Assembly (NCBI RefSeq): GCF_900102525.1
Contig: NZ_FNBZ01000005.1
Coordinates: 417,561-481,560 of the forward strand
Origin: Allobosea robiniae
Lineage (GTDB): Bacteria > Pseudomonadota > Alphaproteobacteria > Rhizobiales > Beijerinckiaceae
Direction of reading: 5' to 3'
Length of the DNA stretch: 64,000 nucleotides
This document shows, piece by piece, positions 1-9,499 of the stretch (positions are counted from its first letter, which is position 1; every line of letters begins with the position of its first letter). Under the pieces are notes generated by a model. The model did no database searches. It worked only from the letters and a program-made list of their open reading frames with translations, and was not told where the DNA came from. A program made the position numbers and the translations under genes.

Positions 1-160
1 TGCGATCGAAGACCGGGATGCCGAGGGTCGCCTCGCTGCGGGCGATAATCTTGCTCACGGCCGATTGCGTCAGATGGAGCTGGCGCGCGGCCTCGACGGT
101 GGTGCCGCAACGATCGACGGCGCGCAGCACCGTCGCGTGAGACGGCGTCAATGCCTTCAT
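1..160 (-). CDS. LysR-type regulator, N-terminal part (runs off the window)
   Basis: Reading leftward from ATG at 160, the frame stays open to the window edge. It encodes a typical LysR winged helix-turn-helix start: a helix with the ARQLHLTQSAVSKI segment followed by the wing-leading stretch ending in GIPVFDR. The effector domain lies outside the window. The ATG overlaps the stop of the preceding LysR gene (ATGA, 157-160), so two LysR genes are translationally coupled in tandem, which is uncommon because LysR genes usually stand alone opposite their target. The ligand is unknown. Confidence 0.8.
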   Translation of the reverse strand, partial: MKALTPSHATVLRAVDRCGTTVEAARQLHLTQSAVSKIIARSEATLGIPVFDR

Positions 161-1032
161 GCGCCATCTCCCACGAGATGTTCGAGCAGGACGTGCGCCG
201 CAGGGTCCAGCGGTGCGCCGTCGCGGTGATGCGCAAAGGCCGTGACGAGAGGGCTCTCGTCGAGCGGACGCACCGCCAGCCCCTGCGTCAGGCCGCTGCT
301 GATGACGAAGCCGTCGACGACGGCGATGCCGACGCCCTCGCGCGCCAGATGGCAGGCACTGTCCGTATGGCGCACGGTGATCGCGATCCGGTCGGACAGG
401 CCGGCTCGCCCCAGCGCGTCCTGAAAGCTGTCGGCCAGACTGATGCCGTCAGGCCCGTAGCTGATCAGGCGCTGGCCTTCGAGATTGTCGCGCGCCAGCC
501 TGTCATGGCCGGCGAGCGGATGAGCCTCGTCGAGCACGCAGACCAGCGGGCTGCAGCGCAGCACGATGTCGCGCAATCCTTCGGTCGCCATCGGGCCGTA
601 GGAAATCGCGAGATCGACCTCATTGGCGCTGAGGTGGTCGCGGACATGGTCGAACATCACTTCGACGGCGGCTCGATCGGCCAGGTCACGGCGTGCGCCG
701 GCGATGGCCGGCGGCAGGATGCTGTGCGCCAATCCCGGCACCGTCGCGATCCGCAGGCGGTCGGCCATGCCGACGCGGATCATGTCGGCTTCGTGGTGCG
801 CCCGGCGCAGAGCCCCGAAGGCCGGGCGCGCGAGCCGATTCAGCTCCAGTGCCTCGGGTGTCGGCGTCAGCCGGCCCTGGACGATCGCGACGAGGCTGAG
901 ATCGAGCTCCCTTTCGGCAAGACGCAATGCCTTGATCACGGCGGACTGGCTGACACCGAGGGCCTGGGCCGCTTCACCGGTGCCGCCAAGCCGAACGAAA
1001 GCATCGATCACCTGCAGCGCGCCGAGCCTCAT
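157..1032 (-). CDS. LysR family transcriptional regulator
   Basis: 291 aa. Residues 1-60 form the LysR DNA-binding domain (AAQALGVSQSAVIKALRLAERELD). The rest is a periplasmic-binding-protein-like effector domain. It is divergent from the peptide ABC operon that starts at 1148, with a 115-bp spacer that probably holds the operator, so the predicted role is control of that operon. Its stop overlaps the start of a second LysR gene downstream (ATGA). Family membership is clear from the sequence; the target is inferred from position. Confidence 0.85.
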   Translation of the reverse strand: MRLGALQVIDAFVRLGGTGEAAQALGVSQSAVIKALRLAERELDLSLVAIVQGRLTPTPEALELNRLARPAFGALRRAHHEADMIRVGMADRLRIATVPGLAHSILPPAIAGARRDLADRAAVEVMFDHVRDHLSANEVDLAISYGPMATEGLRDIVLRCSPLVCVLDEAHPLAGHDRLARDNLEGQRLISYGPDGISLADSFQDALGRAGLSDRIAITVRHTDSACHLAREGVGIAVVDGFVISSGLTQGLAVRPLDESPLVTAFAHHRDGAPLDPAAHVLLEHLVGDGA

Positions 1033-1147
1033 CCAGGCTATTCCGTTTGGTTGATAAACTTGCCGAATGTTTCATTTGCGAGACTAGGCGCGCCCGTGGG
1101 AGGTTGCAAGCTGCCGCCGGCAGAGCGGCCAAGATCAGGGGATCTCC

Positions 1148-2674
1148 ATGACCACGTTTCGCTCCATGGCATCGGCTGCCGCGCTCGCGCTTTCCATCCT
1201 CGGCCCGGCTCTGACCATCGCGCCCTCCAGCGCCTTCGCGCAGGGCGTTCTCAAGCTGGCGCAGACGCAGGACCTCGTCTCGCTCGACCCGATCGCGACC
1301 AGCGACAACCCGTCGATCTATGCGCAATTGCTGATCTACGACACCTTGCTGCGCCCGAGCACGGATGCCAGCAAGCTGGAGCCCGGCCTTGCCGAAAGCT
1401 GGACGGTCAGCGATGACGGCCTGACCTATAGCTTCAAGCTCAGGCAAGCGAAGTTCTCGGACGGCACGCCCGTCACCGCCGCCGACGTCGCCTTCTCGCT
1501 GAAGCGCGCCGGCAGCGACGCGTCGAGCTGGAAGCGCTTCTTCTCCGGCATCGACGCCATCGAGACGCCGGACGAGCGCACCGTCGTGCTCAAGCTGAAG
1601 ACCGTGTTCACTCCGCTGCTCAACAACCTCGCCCTGTTCTCCTCGGCGATCCTGCCGCAGAAGGCGTTCGAGGCCGCTCCCGACAAGTTCTTCGAGAAGC
1701 CGATCGGCTCCGGCCCCTTCACCGTCGCGGCCTGGAACAAGGGCCAGGCGCTCTCGCTCAAGAAGAACGCGCATTACTGGCAGGCCGGCAAGCCGAGCCT
1801 GGACGGCGCCGAGATCATGGTCCTGCCCGAGGGCAACAGCCGCGTGCTGAAGCTGCAGGCCGGCGAGATCGACGCCGCCCTCGAGATCCCGCTCAACCAG
1901 ATGCAGAGCCTCGGCCGCGCCGGCACGATCAAGACCGCCGTCGCCAACGTGCTGCGCACCGATTTCGTGCTGCTGAACACCAAGAAGAAGCCCTTCGACG
2001 ATGTCCGCGTCCGCCAGGCGCTGAACTACGCCATCGACAAGGAAGGGCTGGTCAAGGCACTGCTCTACGGCGCCGGCAAGGTCGCGAACTCGCCGATGCC
2101 GCTGATGGCCTATGCCGATCCCGACCTGAAGCCCTATGCGCATGACGTCGCCAAGGCCAAGGCGCTGCTCAAGGAAGCCGGCTATGCCGACGGCTTCAAG
2201 ACCTCGCTGCTGGTGCATTCCGGCCGGCCGCTGCATCGCCAGCTCGGCCAGGCGCTGCAGAGCGCGCTCGCGCAGATCGGCGTCACCGCCGAGATCCGCC
2301 TCGTCGAAGGCGGCACGCATTGGTCGACCACCAAGGCCGGCGACTACGAGATGGCCGTCTCATACGCCTCCAGCGACACGATCGACCCCGACCAGATGGC
2401 CGGCTTCCTGATCGTCAATCCGGAGCGCGCCAACGCCTACCACACCGAGTGGAAGAACGAGCGCGTCAACGAGCTCTATGCGAAGGAGCGCGCCACCAAG
2501 GACGGGCCGGAGCGCGGCGCGATGTTCAGGGAGATGGTCAAGCTCTCGCATGAGGGCGCGCCATCGATCTTCCTGTTCTATCCCGGCACGCCTTATGCCT
2601 ATCGCAGCAATGTCAGCGGGTTCGAGGTATTGCCGACCGGCAATTTCCGCCTCGAAGACGTCAAGATGAAGTGA
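1148..2674 (+). CDS. ABC transporter substrate-binding protein, family 5 (oligopeptide/nickel type)
   Basis: 508 aa. It has a long signal peptide with an AFA-type cleavage site near residue 31, followed by a family 5 solute-binding domain (LDPIATSDN near the start, then LAESWTVSDDGLTYSFKLR, a conserved motif of DppA/OppA-like proteins). The ATG follows CAGGGGATCTCC, a good ribosome-binding site. It is first in an operon with two permeases and a hydrolase. The ligand is expected to be a peptide or a similar bulky solute; the sequence does not settle which. Confidence 0.92.
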   Translation: MTTFRSMASAAALALSILGPALTIAPSSAFAQGVLKLAQTQDLVSLDPIATSDNPSIYAQLLIYDTLLRPSTDASKLEPGLAESWTVSDDGLTYSFKLRQAKFSDGTPVTAADVAFSLKRAGSDASSWKRFFSGIDAIETPDERTVVLKLKTVFTPLLNNLALFSSAILPQKAFEAAPDKFFEKPIGSGPFTVAAWNKGQALSLKKNAHYWQAGKPSLDGAEIMVLPEGNSRVLKLQAGEIDAALEIPLNQMQSLGRAGTIKTAVANVLRTDFVLLNTKKKPFDDVRVRQALNYAIDKEGLVKALLYGAGKVANSPMPLMAYADPDLKPYAHDVAKAKALLKEAGYADGFKTSLLVHSGRPLHRQLGQALQSALAQIGVTAEIRLVEGGTHWSTTKAGDYEMAVSYASSDTIDPDQMAGFLIVNPERANAYHTEWKNERVNELYAKERATKDGPERGAMFREMVKLSHEGAPSIFLFYPGTPYAYRSNVSGFEVLPTGNFRLEDVKMK

Positions 2675-2735
2675 GGACGGGGCATAAAGTGAGGACGGGA
2701 CGGCCTCCGGCCGCCCTGCCCCCAGGCCCGCTGCC

Positions 2736-3671
2736 ATGCTGACCTATATCCTCAAGCGGCTCGTCCAGCTCGTCCCGGTGCTGTTCGGCATCACGCTGGC
2801 CTGCTTCTTCCTGCTCAGGGCGTTGCCGGGCGACCCGGCGACGCTGCTGCTCGGTGCCCGCGGCGGAGCGGACGAGATCGCCGCGATGAAGCAGCGGCTC
2901 GGGCTCGACCTGCCGCTGTGGCGGCAATATCTGCTCTTCCTCGGCGACATCCTGTCCGGCAGCCTTGGCCGCTCGGTCGTCTACGGCCAGCCGGTGATCT
3001 CGCTGGTGCTGGAGCGCCTGCCCGCGACGCTCTGGCTCGTCGCCTACTCGACCGTGATCGCGGTCGTGCTGACGATCCCGCTGGCGCTGTGGTCGGCCGT
3101 GAAGCGCGACCGGGCGCCGGATGTGCTGGTCAAGCTCGTCTTCACGGTGCTGCTCGCGATCCCGTCCTTCTGGCTCGGGCTCGTGCTGGTCGTCATCCTC
3201 GCCATCTGGGTGCCGCTGTTCCCGACCTCGGGCTACGGTACGGGCCTGTTCTCGCGCCTGCATCACCTGACGCTGCCGGCCTTCGTGATCGCGCTGGCGA
3301 CGGCTTCCCTGACGATCCGCAGCCTGCGCAGCGGCATCCTCAACGTGCTCGGCTCGGACTATGTCACCACCGCTCGCGCCAAGGGCAACGCCACCGGGCG
3401 CACCATGCGCGTCCATGTGCTGCCGAACGCGCTGATCAGCTCGATCTCGGTGCTCGGCGCCCATACCAGCTGGGTGATCGGCGGGACGGTGGTGATCGAG
3501 ACCGTCTTCGCGCTGCCCGGCCTCGGCTCGCTCTTCGTCGAGTCGATCTTCGCCCGCGACTACCCGATGATACAGGGGCTGACGATCGTCTTCGCCGTGC
3601 TCGTCGTCCTGATCAATCTCGCGACGGACATCGCCTATGCGCTGGCCGACCCGCGCATCAGGCTGGATTGA
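2736..3671 (+). CDS. ABC transporter permease, DppB/OppB type
   Basis: 311 aa inner-membrane protein with about six transmembrane helices. The N-terminal helix (LTYILKRLVQLVPVLFGI) is characteristic of DppB-type permeases. The cytoplasmic EAA loop that contacts the ATPase is visible as DYVTTARAKGNATG followed by VLPNAL. It pairs with the DppC-type permease whose start is 4 nt after this stop. No ATPase gene lies in this operon. Confidence 0.92.
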   Translation: MLTYILKRLVQLVPVLFGITLACFFLLRALPGDPATLLLGARGGADEIAAMKQRLGLDLPLWRQYLLFLGDILSGSLGRSVVYGQPVISLVLERLPATLWLVAYSTVIAVVLTIPLALWSAVKRDRAPDVLVKLVFTVLLAIPSFWLGLVLVVILAIWVPLFPTSGYGTGLFSRLHHLTLPAFVIALATASLTIRSLRSGILNVLGSDYVTTARAKGNATGRTMRVHVLPNALISSISVLGAHTSWVIGGTVVIETVFALPGLGSLFVESIFARDYPMIQGLTIVFAVLVVLINLATDIAYALADPRIRLD

Positions 3672-3675
3672 AGCG

Positions 3676-4488
3676 ATGAGCAAGCGCCGCCTCGATCCGA
3701 CGCTCCTCGTCGGCCTCGTCATGCTCCTGCTGCTCGCCCTGCTCGTCGGGCTGGGCCAAGTCTGGACGCCGCACGATCCCTTCCTGGTCGATTACGGCAA
3801 CACGCTGCAGCCGCCCTCGACCAAGCACTGGCTCGGCACCGACGATCTCGGCCGCGACGTTGCCTCGCGGGTGATGGCTGGCGGGCTGGTCGATCTGCGG
3901 GTCGCGCTCATCTGCGTCATGGCTCCGGCGCTCCTGGGCATCGCGATCGGCGCACTGGCGGGCTTCGTCGGCGGGCGGGTCGACACCGTGATCATGCGCA
4001 TCACCGACATCTTCTGGGCCTTCCCCTTCCATGTGCTGGTGATCGCCATCGTCGGCGTGCTCGGGCCGGGCGAGGCCAATCTCTATCTCGCCTTCCTGCT
4101 GGTGAACTGGATCTCGTTCGCCCGCATCACGCGCGGCGAGGTACTGGTGCTGCGCGAGCTCGAATATGTGCAGGCGGCGCGCAGCTTCGGCTCGACCGAT
4201 ACCCGCATCATCGCCGCGCATATCCTGCCCAACGCCGTGACGCCGTCGATCGTCTACGCCATGGCCGACGTCGTGCTGACGATCCTGGCCGTGACCTCGC
4301 TCTCCTTCCTCGGCCTCGGCATCCAGCCACCGACCCCGGAATGGGGGCTGATGATCGCCGACGGGCGCCAGTTCATGTTCGACGCCTGGTGGATCGCAAC
4401 CGCTCCCGGCCTCGCCATCATCTACACCGGCGTGACCTTCGCCCTGATCGGCGAGGGCCTCGACACGGCCTTGCGCCCCAAGGGCTGA
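3676..4488 (+). CDS. ABC transporter permease, DppC/OppC type
   Basis: 270 aa from the ATG at 3676. An in-frame ATG at 3637 would overlap the upstream permease heavily, so it is not preferred. DppC features: a first transmembrane helix, the GTDDLGRDVASR motif typical of the family's N-terminal region, and the EAA loop (YVQAARSFGSTDTRII then HILPNA). It forms a heterodimeric channel with the preceding gene. Confidence 0.92.
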   Translation: MSKRRLDPTLLVGLVMLLLLALLVGLGQVWTPHDPFLVDYGNTLQPPSTKHWLGTDDLGRDVASRVMAGGLVDLRVALICVMAPALLGIAIGALAGFVGGRVDTVIMRITDIFWAFPFHVLVIAIVGVLGPGEANLYLAFLLVNWISFARITRGEVLVLRELEYVQAARSFGSTDTRIIAAHILPNAVTPSIVYAMADVVLTILAVTSLSFLGLGIQPPTPEWGLMIADGRQFMFDAWWIATAPGLAIIYTGVTFALIGEGLDTALRPKG

Positions 4489-4523
4489 CCCATCTCCCCG
4501 ATGACCTGCTTCGCGAGACGACC

Positions 4524-5447
4524 ATGAGCTTCTTCACCGACAGTTCCGACCTCAAGCGGATCGGCGCCCTGATCGAGGCCCATGCCGCCCCGGTCTATGC
4601 CGCGCGCAGCGTCCCCTTCACGCAGTTCGCCTATGTCCTGACCCGGCCGGCGCCGGAGCCCGGCCGCAAGCCCGAGGGCGCTGCATTGCGACAGGACTGG
4701 CGCGCCTATCCCTGCTCTCTGGTGAAGGTGTTCCACCTCGTCGCCGCGCAATTGCGGCTGGAGGACGGGCGGCTCTCGCCCCATGGCGAGCTCGACCGCG
4801 CCATGCGCGACATGATCCTGTGGTCGTCGAACTCCGCGACGAACTACATCATCGACCTCCTGACGGGCACGACCGGCGATACGCTGCTGAATGATGCCGA
4901 GATGGGTGCCTGGTGCGAGCGCCGCGAGGAGATCAACCGGATCTTCGCCGGGCTGGGCTGGCCGGAACTCGCCGGCATCAATCTCAACCAGAAGCTGATG
5001 GACGACCTGCGCTACGGCCGGGAGAAGGTCGCGCTCGACCGCTCGGCCGCCGGGCACAACTGCCTGACGCCGATCGCGATGGCGCGATTGATGCACGAGA
5101 TCTTCAACGACTCCGCCCTGCTGCCGCCGGCGCGCCTTGCCGTCATCCGCGACCATCTCGCGCGCGATGCCGATCATCCCGAGCGCGGCCGCGGCATCTA
5201 CCAGCTCCTCGGCTATCTCGGCGATGCGCTGCCGCGCGGCACACAGATCTGGTCCAAGGCCGGCCGCACGCGCTGGCTTGGCGACGACCGCGCCTCGTTC
5301 CGCCGGCATGACACGCTGCGCGCGATCCTGCCTGCCGGGCAGGAATTCCGGCTCACCGTCTTCACCCAGGGCGAGGCCATCGCCGAGGACGAGAGCTTCC
5401 TGCCGGCGATCGGGGCACTGGTCGCAACCGAATTGTCGCGAGCCTGA
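4524..5447 (+). CDS. Serine hydrolase, class A beta-lactamase-like
   Basis: 307 aa from the ATG at 4524, which opens 35 nt after the permease stop. It carries the penicillin-recognising serine-enzyme triad: S-L-V-K at residues 65-68 (acyl serine and general base), a W-S-S-N-S segment at about 100-104 in the SxN position, and a K-A-G box (WSKAGRT) where KTG is usual. No signal peptide is visible, so a cytoplasmic amidase or peptidase acting on the imported substrate is more likely than antibiotic resistance. Last gene of the peptide ABC operon. Confidence 0.8.
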   Translation: MSFFTDSSDLKRIGALIEAHAAPVYAARSVPFTQFAYVLTRPAPEPGRKPEGAALRQDWRAYPCSLVKVFHLVAAQLRLEDGRLSPHGELDRAMRDMILWSSNSATNYIIDLLTGTTGDTLLNDAEMGAWCERREEINRIFAGLGWPELAGINLNQKLMDDLRYGREKVALDRSAAGHNCLTPIAMARLMHEIFNDSALLPPARLAVIRDHLARDADHPERGRGIYQLLGYLGDALPRGTQIWSKAGRTRWLGDDRASFRRHDTLRAILPAGQEFRLTVFTQGEAIAEDESFLPAIGALVATELSRA

Positions 5448-5493
5448 CGCCGCATCAGAATGCGTGGTGCGTTCTCCGGCGTGTTCTCGTGGC

Positions 5494-7197
5494 CTAGCTC
5501 GACCGCGCCCTTATCAGATCCGCCATCCGCTCCGCGATCATGATCACCGGGAGGTTGAGGTTCGCGCGCGGCGCGGTCGGCATGATCGATGCGTCGACGA
5601 CACTGAGGCCGCCCACGCCATGGACGCGTCCGGTCGCCCCATCGACGACCGCATCGGGATCATCGGCCGCGCCCATCCGGCAGGTGCCGCAGCAATGCCA
5701 TTGGCCGAAGGCATGGGCCTTGACGTAGGCCTCGAGGATATCCGGCTCGTTGAGCAGCGATTGCAGGCTGATGCCGCTGGAGACGGCGCGCTGGAAGAAC
5801 AGCTTCCGCAGCGGCGGCAGGGCATCGATGGCGAGCGCGATCGGCGCTGTGATCAGGTAGTTGCGCAGCGTCTGCCGGCCCAGCGACTTGGCGAAGCCGC
5901 TATAGCTCGAAGCACCCGGCATTTCGACGATGTCCGCCAGCGGGCGGGTGGCGAAGAGCCTGGCCATCAGGTGCACGGCTGCGCCCATGCGCTGGAGGTC
6001 GCGATAGTCGGAGAGATAGTTGAAGTCGGCAGTCGCTTCCCGGCTCGGATCCGATGAGACCAGCCGCACCGCGCCGCGCGAATGCGCCTTGTTGATCCAG
6101 GAGATGATCGTGCCGATCCGGGGGCCCAGCGGATGCCAGGCCGACTTCGCCGCAACCATCAGGAACATGTCCGACGGCCCGCATTCCTCGACGCCGGAGC
6201 TGTAGCGCATGCCGACATGGATGTGCCGGCGCGTCGAATTGCCCAGCCGCGCTGCCGGCTTGATATAGCCCGAGAGCGAGATGCCGGGATGTTCCTGCAG
6301 ATTGGCGCCGACGCCACGCAAATCCGCATGGACCTCGACGCCGAGCGAGCGCAGATGTGCCGCCGGGCCGATGCCGGAGCGCATCAGGAGAGCCGGCGAA
6401 TGCATGGCGCCCGACGAGACCACGACCTCCCGCGCCGCAAGACGCTCCTGCCCGCGCCCCCGGGCGATATCGACGCCGATGACCTGCCTGCCCTCCATCG
6501 CCAGCGAGAGGACCTGGGTATCGGTCATGATCGTCAGGTTGGACCGGCGCCGTGTCGCCGCATCGAGATAGGCCATCGCAGTCGAGACGCGATGCTGCCC
6601 GCTATTGTTCGACAAGGTCATTGCGAAATGGCCGTCCCCGAACGCGCCGTTCTGATCCTTGATATCGGGAAAGCCCTGCGCCTCCATGGCGGCTTCGGCC
6701 GCGATGGAAAAGGCCGGCCAGCGTTCTCGCGGGATCCGGTGGATCGGGATCGGCCCCGCCTTGCCGTGCAGCGGCCCCGCATAGTCCAGGTCCGTTTCGG
6801 CCTTGATGAAATAGGGCAGCACCGAGCTCCAGTCCCAGCCCGCGGCGCCGGCCTGTCCCCATTCGTCATAGTCGTCCGGGGTGCCGCGATTGGCGATCTG
6901 GCCGTTGATGCTGGAGCCGCCGCCGATCAGCATCGGCTGCTCGTAGCGCTTGGGCGGCGGCCTGTTCACGGCATTGTGCAGATGCGGCTGCGTCTGGACC
7001 ATCAGGTCCGGCCAGTGGTTCTGCGGGTCGAAAGCCGCCTTGCCGGGATAGGTATCCAGGATCGCAGAGCCCTCCTCGCCCGGCTTGAGGTCGCGCCCGG
7101 CCTCGATCAGCAGGACCTTTCGCGCGGGATCGGCTGACAGGCGATTGGCCAGGACGCAGCCGGCCGAACCGCCGCCCACGATGATGACATCCAACAT
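5494..7197 (-). CDS. GMC family FAD-dependent oxidoreductase
   Basis: About 567 aa. The N-terminal dinucleotide-binding motif DVIIVGGGSAGCVLANRLS marks a glucose-methanol-choline oxidoreductase. The GMC signature regions (GGGSSINGQ; SSGAMHSPALLMRSGIGP) and the C-terminal active-site region QWHCCGTCRMG are present. The family oxidises alcohols or sugars with FAD. The start is either ATG at 7197 or GTG at 7209. It lies downstream of the sugar ABC genes on the same strand and probably acts on the imported substrate. Confidence 0.9.
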   Translation of the reverse strand: MLDVIIVGGGSAGCVLANRLSADPARKVLLIEAGRDLKPGEEGSAILDTYPGKAAFDPQNHWPDLMVQTQPHLHNAVNRPPPKRYEQPMLIGGGSSINGQIANRGTPDDYDEWGQAGAAGWDWSSVLPYFIKAETDLDYAGPLHGKAGPIPIHRIPRERWPAFSIAAEAAMEAQGFPDIKDQNGAFGDGHFAMTLSNNSGQHRVSTAMAYLDAATRRRSNLTIMTDTQVLSLAMEGRQVIGVDIARGRGQERLAAREVVVSSGAMHSPALLMRSGIGPAAHLRSLGVEVHADLRGVGANLQEHPGISLSGYIKPAARLGNSTRRHIHVGMRYSSGVEECGPSDMFLMVAAKSAWHPLGPRIGTIISWINKAHSRGAVRLVSSDPSREATADFNYLSDYRDLQRMGAAVHLMARLFATRPLADIVEMPGASSYSGFAKSLGRQTLRNYLITAPIALAIDALPPLRKLFFQRAVSSGISLQSLLNEPDILEAYVKAHAFGQWHCCGTCRMGAADDPDAVVDGATGRVHGVGGLSVVDASIMPTAPRANLNLPVIMIAERMADLIRARSS

Positions 7198-7240
7198 GAT
7201 TTGGCTCACGATGCTTGCGTAGACAGGAGACGTGCGCGGA

Positions 7241-7672
7241 TCAGGCGGAGAGCCCGAGCGCTTCGAAGGCAGTGGCTCCGGCTTCGGCGACCTGCTGGTC
7301 CTGGACCGTCGAGCCGGAGCTCACGCCGATCGCGCCAATCACCTGCCCCCCGATGCGCAGCGGTATCCCGCCCGCCAGCGTGGTGAAGCGCCCGCCATGC
7401 AGGTTCTGGAGGCCGAAGCCAGGCTCGCCCGGCAACGTGCGCGCGGCGATGGCCCTGGTCTCGACCTGCGCGCCCGACGCGCTGAAGGCCTTCGCCAGCG
7501 CGATCTCGATCGAGGTAAACTTGGCGCCGTCCATGCGCCGGAACGCGACGAGGTGGCCGGCGGCATCGACGATCGCGATGTTCTGCGGCACGCCCATCCG
7601 CGCCGCTTCTCCCGCCGCGGCGGCCATGACGATGTCGGCTTCGTCGCAGCCGATGTTCAGAACGCTGTGCAT
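7241..7672 (-). CDS. GlcG/HbpS family heme-binding-like protein
   Basis: 143 aa. The whole protein matches the GlcG/HbpS (DUF336) pattern: NIAIVDAAGHLVAFRRMDGA in the first half, then GGIPLRIGGQVIGAIGVSSG near the C-terminus. These proteins occur beside catabolic operons; some bind heme or cobalamin, and most have no defined role. The ATG at 7672 is 2 nt from the stop of the upstream permease, so it is in the same operon. Confidence 0.85.
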   Translation of the reverse strand: MHSVLNIGCDEADIVMAAAAGEAARMGVPQNIAIVDAAGHLVAFRRMDGAKFTSIEIALAKAFSASGAQVETRAIAARTLPGEPGFGLQNLHGGRFTTLAGGIPLRIGGQVIGAIGVSSGSTVQDQQVAEAGATAFEALGLSA

Positions 7673-7674
7673 GT

Positions 7675-8583
7675 CTAACCCTTGACCGAGCCCTTGGTCA
7701 GGCCGGACACGATCAGGCGGCTGAGCAGGGCGAATGCGATGAGTATGGGAAGGATGGCCAGCGTCGCGGACGCCGTCAGCGGCCCCCATTCGCGCCCGAA
7801 ATAGCCGATGAAATTGTAGATCGCGGGCTGAATCGGCCGCAGCGCCGGGGTGTCGACCATCACCGAGCCTGCGACGAACTCGTTCCAGCAGGCAACGAAG
7901 GTCAGCACACCGGCCGCCCCCAGTGCCGGGCGCGTCAAGGGCAGCATCACGCGCGTCAGAATCTGGAAATGCGTGGCGCCGTCGATGATCGCGGCCTCGT
8001 CGAGCTCGCGCGGGATGCTCTCGAGCGAGCCCTTGACGATCCAGATCGCCATCGGGAGCTGATAGGCGGTGTAGATCAGCGGCAGCGTGAACCAGGAATT
8101 GGTCAGGCCGAGGCGCGTGAAATAGAGGTAGTTCGGAATCAGCAGCGCGGCTGCGCCCAGCGACAGCGGAATGCTCGCAACCACGAGCATGAACAGCGCC
8201 CGGCGCAATGGGAAGTCGAAACGGTCGAAGGCATAGGCGGCCGGCAGGGCCAGCGCCAGCACGCTCGCCACGGTCAGCACGCTGTAGAACACGCTGACCC
8301 ACATGTTGCCGAGAAAGCCGCTGTCGACGACGCGCTGGTAGTTTTCGGCCGTCGGGATGAAGTCGAGCAGGACCGGAGGTGTCCTGAACAGGTCCGGTTG
8401 CGATTTCAGCGAGGTCAGCACGCCCCAGAAAAGCGGCAGCAGGTTGAGGCCGGCCAGCACCGCGAACAGGCCGGCGATCACCAGGCCCAGCATGCCGGGC
8501 AGGACGATGCGGGACCGGCCCGGCACGGCTGCCTGCTGCACGGCGACCGGCCTGGGATGCGAGGCGGAAGACGCGGTGCTCAT
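7675..8583 (-). CDS. Carbohydrate ABC transporter permease, MalG type
   Basis: 302 aa with six predicted membrane helices and the EAA loop ELDEAAIIDGATHFQILTR followed by PLTRPALG. The start at 8583 (MSTASS) gives a TGATG overlap with the stop of the preceding MalF-type permease, which argues for it over the in-frame ATG 12 nt upstream. It forms the channel with that partner. No ABC ATPase is encoded nearby. Confidence 0.9.
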   Translation of the reverse strand: MSTASSASHPRPVAVQQAAVPGRSRIVLPGMLGLVIAGLFAVLAGLNLLPLFWGVLTSLKSQPDLFRTPPVLLDFIPTAENYQRVVDSGFLGNMWVSVFYSVLTVASVLALALPAAYAFDRFDFPLRRALFMLVVASIPLSLGAAALLIPNYLYFTRLGLTNSWFTLPLIYTAYQLPMAIWIVKGSLESIPRELDEAAIIDGATHFQILTRVMLPLTRPALGAAGVLTFVACWNEFVAGSVMVDTPALRPIQPAIYNFIGYFGREWGPLTASATLAILPILIAFALLSRLIVSGLTKGSVKG

Positions 8584-9446
8584 CACGCCTTCCACTTCGC
8601 GAGGCGGACATAGGCGAGAACGAGGATAATGTTGCCGGCAAACATCGCCAGCGCGAGCGCAGTGGCGGAGCCGAGGTCGAAATTGACGAAGGCGCGCTCG
8701 AACACCTCGATCGGCAGGATGCGCGTCGCGTCGCCCGGGCCGCCGCCGGTCAGGACGAGCGGCGTCTCGACGGTGTTGAGATTCGACAGGGTCAGCACGA
8801 TCGTCACCAGCAGCAGCGGCGTCTTCAGCAATGGCAGGACGATCAGCCAGAAGATCTGCCAGCGGTTGGCGCCGTCGATCTTGGCGGCTTCCTCATAGTC
8901 CTCGGGAATGCCCTTGAGCCCCGCGAGCAGGATGATGACGGCATAGCCGAGCCGCTTCCAGACGGAGACGCCGATCAGCAGGGCCATGGCGCTGCCGGGG
9001 CTGTTGAGGAGCTGCATGTCGGCGATGCCCGCCATCCGGACCAGCGACCCCGCCAGCCCGATATCGCTGACGAACACCCAGCGAAACAGCAGGGTGGCGA
9101 CCACCGTCGAGATGATCCAGGGCAGGATGACGATCATCTGGACGACGAAGCCGAGCCGCTGGCCGAGCCGGTTGATCCAGACCGCCAGAGCGAGCGCAAT
9201 GACCAGCGTCAGCGCGACGGCGGCGCAGGTGAACACCGCGCTGCGCTCGAGCGTGGCCGCAAGCACGGGGTCGTCGAGCAGTCGCGCATAGTTCTCCAAC
9301 CCGGCGAAATCCGTCGGCGCGCCGTACTGGATGCGAAACAGGCTGAACCAGAAGCCGTAGAGGACCGGCGAGAACAGCACCAGCATCAGCAGCGCCATCG
9401 CAGGCAGCACGTAGTTGACGCCGGTGAGGCGCGAATACATCGTCAT
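8583..9446 (-). CDS. Carbohydrate ABC transporter permease, MalF type
   Basis: 287 aa from ATG at 9446; a TTG directly before it is a less likely start. Six membrane helices with the EAA loop DYEEAAKIDGANRWQIFW then IVLPLLK. It follows the substrate-binding protein gene on the minus strand and overlaps the MalG-type permease by one base. The substrate class is sugar or polyol by family. Confidence 0.9.
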   Translation of the reverse strand: MTMYSRLTGVNYVLPAMALLMLVLFSPVLYGFWFSLFRIQYGAPTDFAGLENYARLLDDPVLAATLERSAVFTCAAVALTLVIALALAVWINRLGQRLGFVVQMIVILPWIISTVVATLLFRWVFVSDIGLAGSLVRMAGIADMQLLNSPGSAMALLIGVSVWKRLGYAVIILLAGLKGIPEDYEEAAKIDGANRWQIFWLIVLPLLKTPLLLVTIVLTLSNLNTVETPLVLTGGGPGDATRILPIEVFERAFVNFDLGSATALALAMFAGNIILVLAYVRLAKWKA

Positions 9447-9499
9447 CAAGAGCGATCCCCGGTCGAAGGCGGAGCCTTTTGGGCTCCGCCCGGGTGACG

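Noticed and set aside
974..2320. 448-codon frame on the minus strand across the first binding-protein gene
   Set aside because: Composition (Arg, Gly and Ala runs, few hydrophobic clusters) is that of a GC-rich shadow frame opposite a clear family 5 binding protein.
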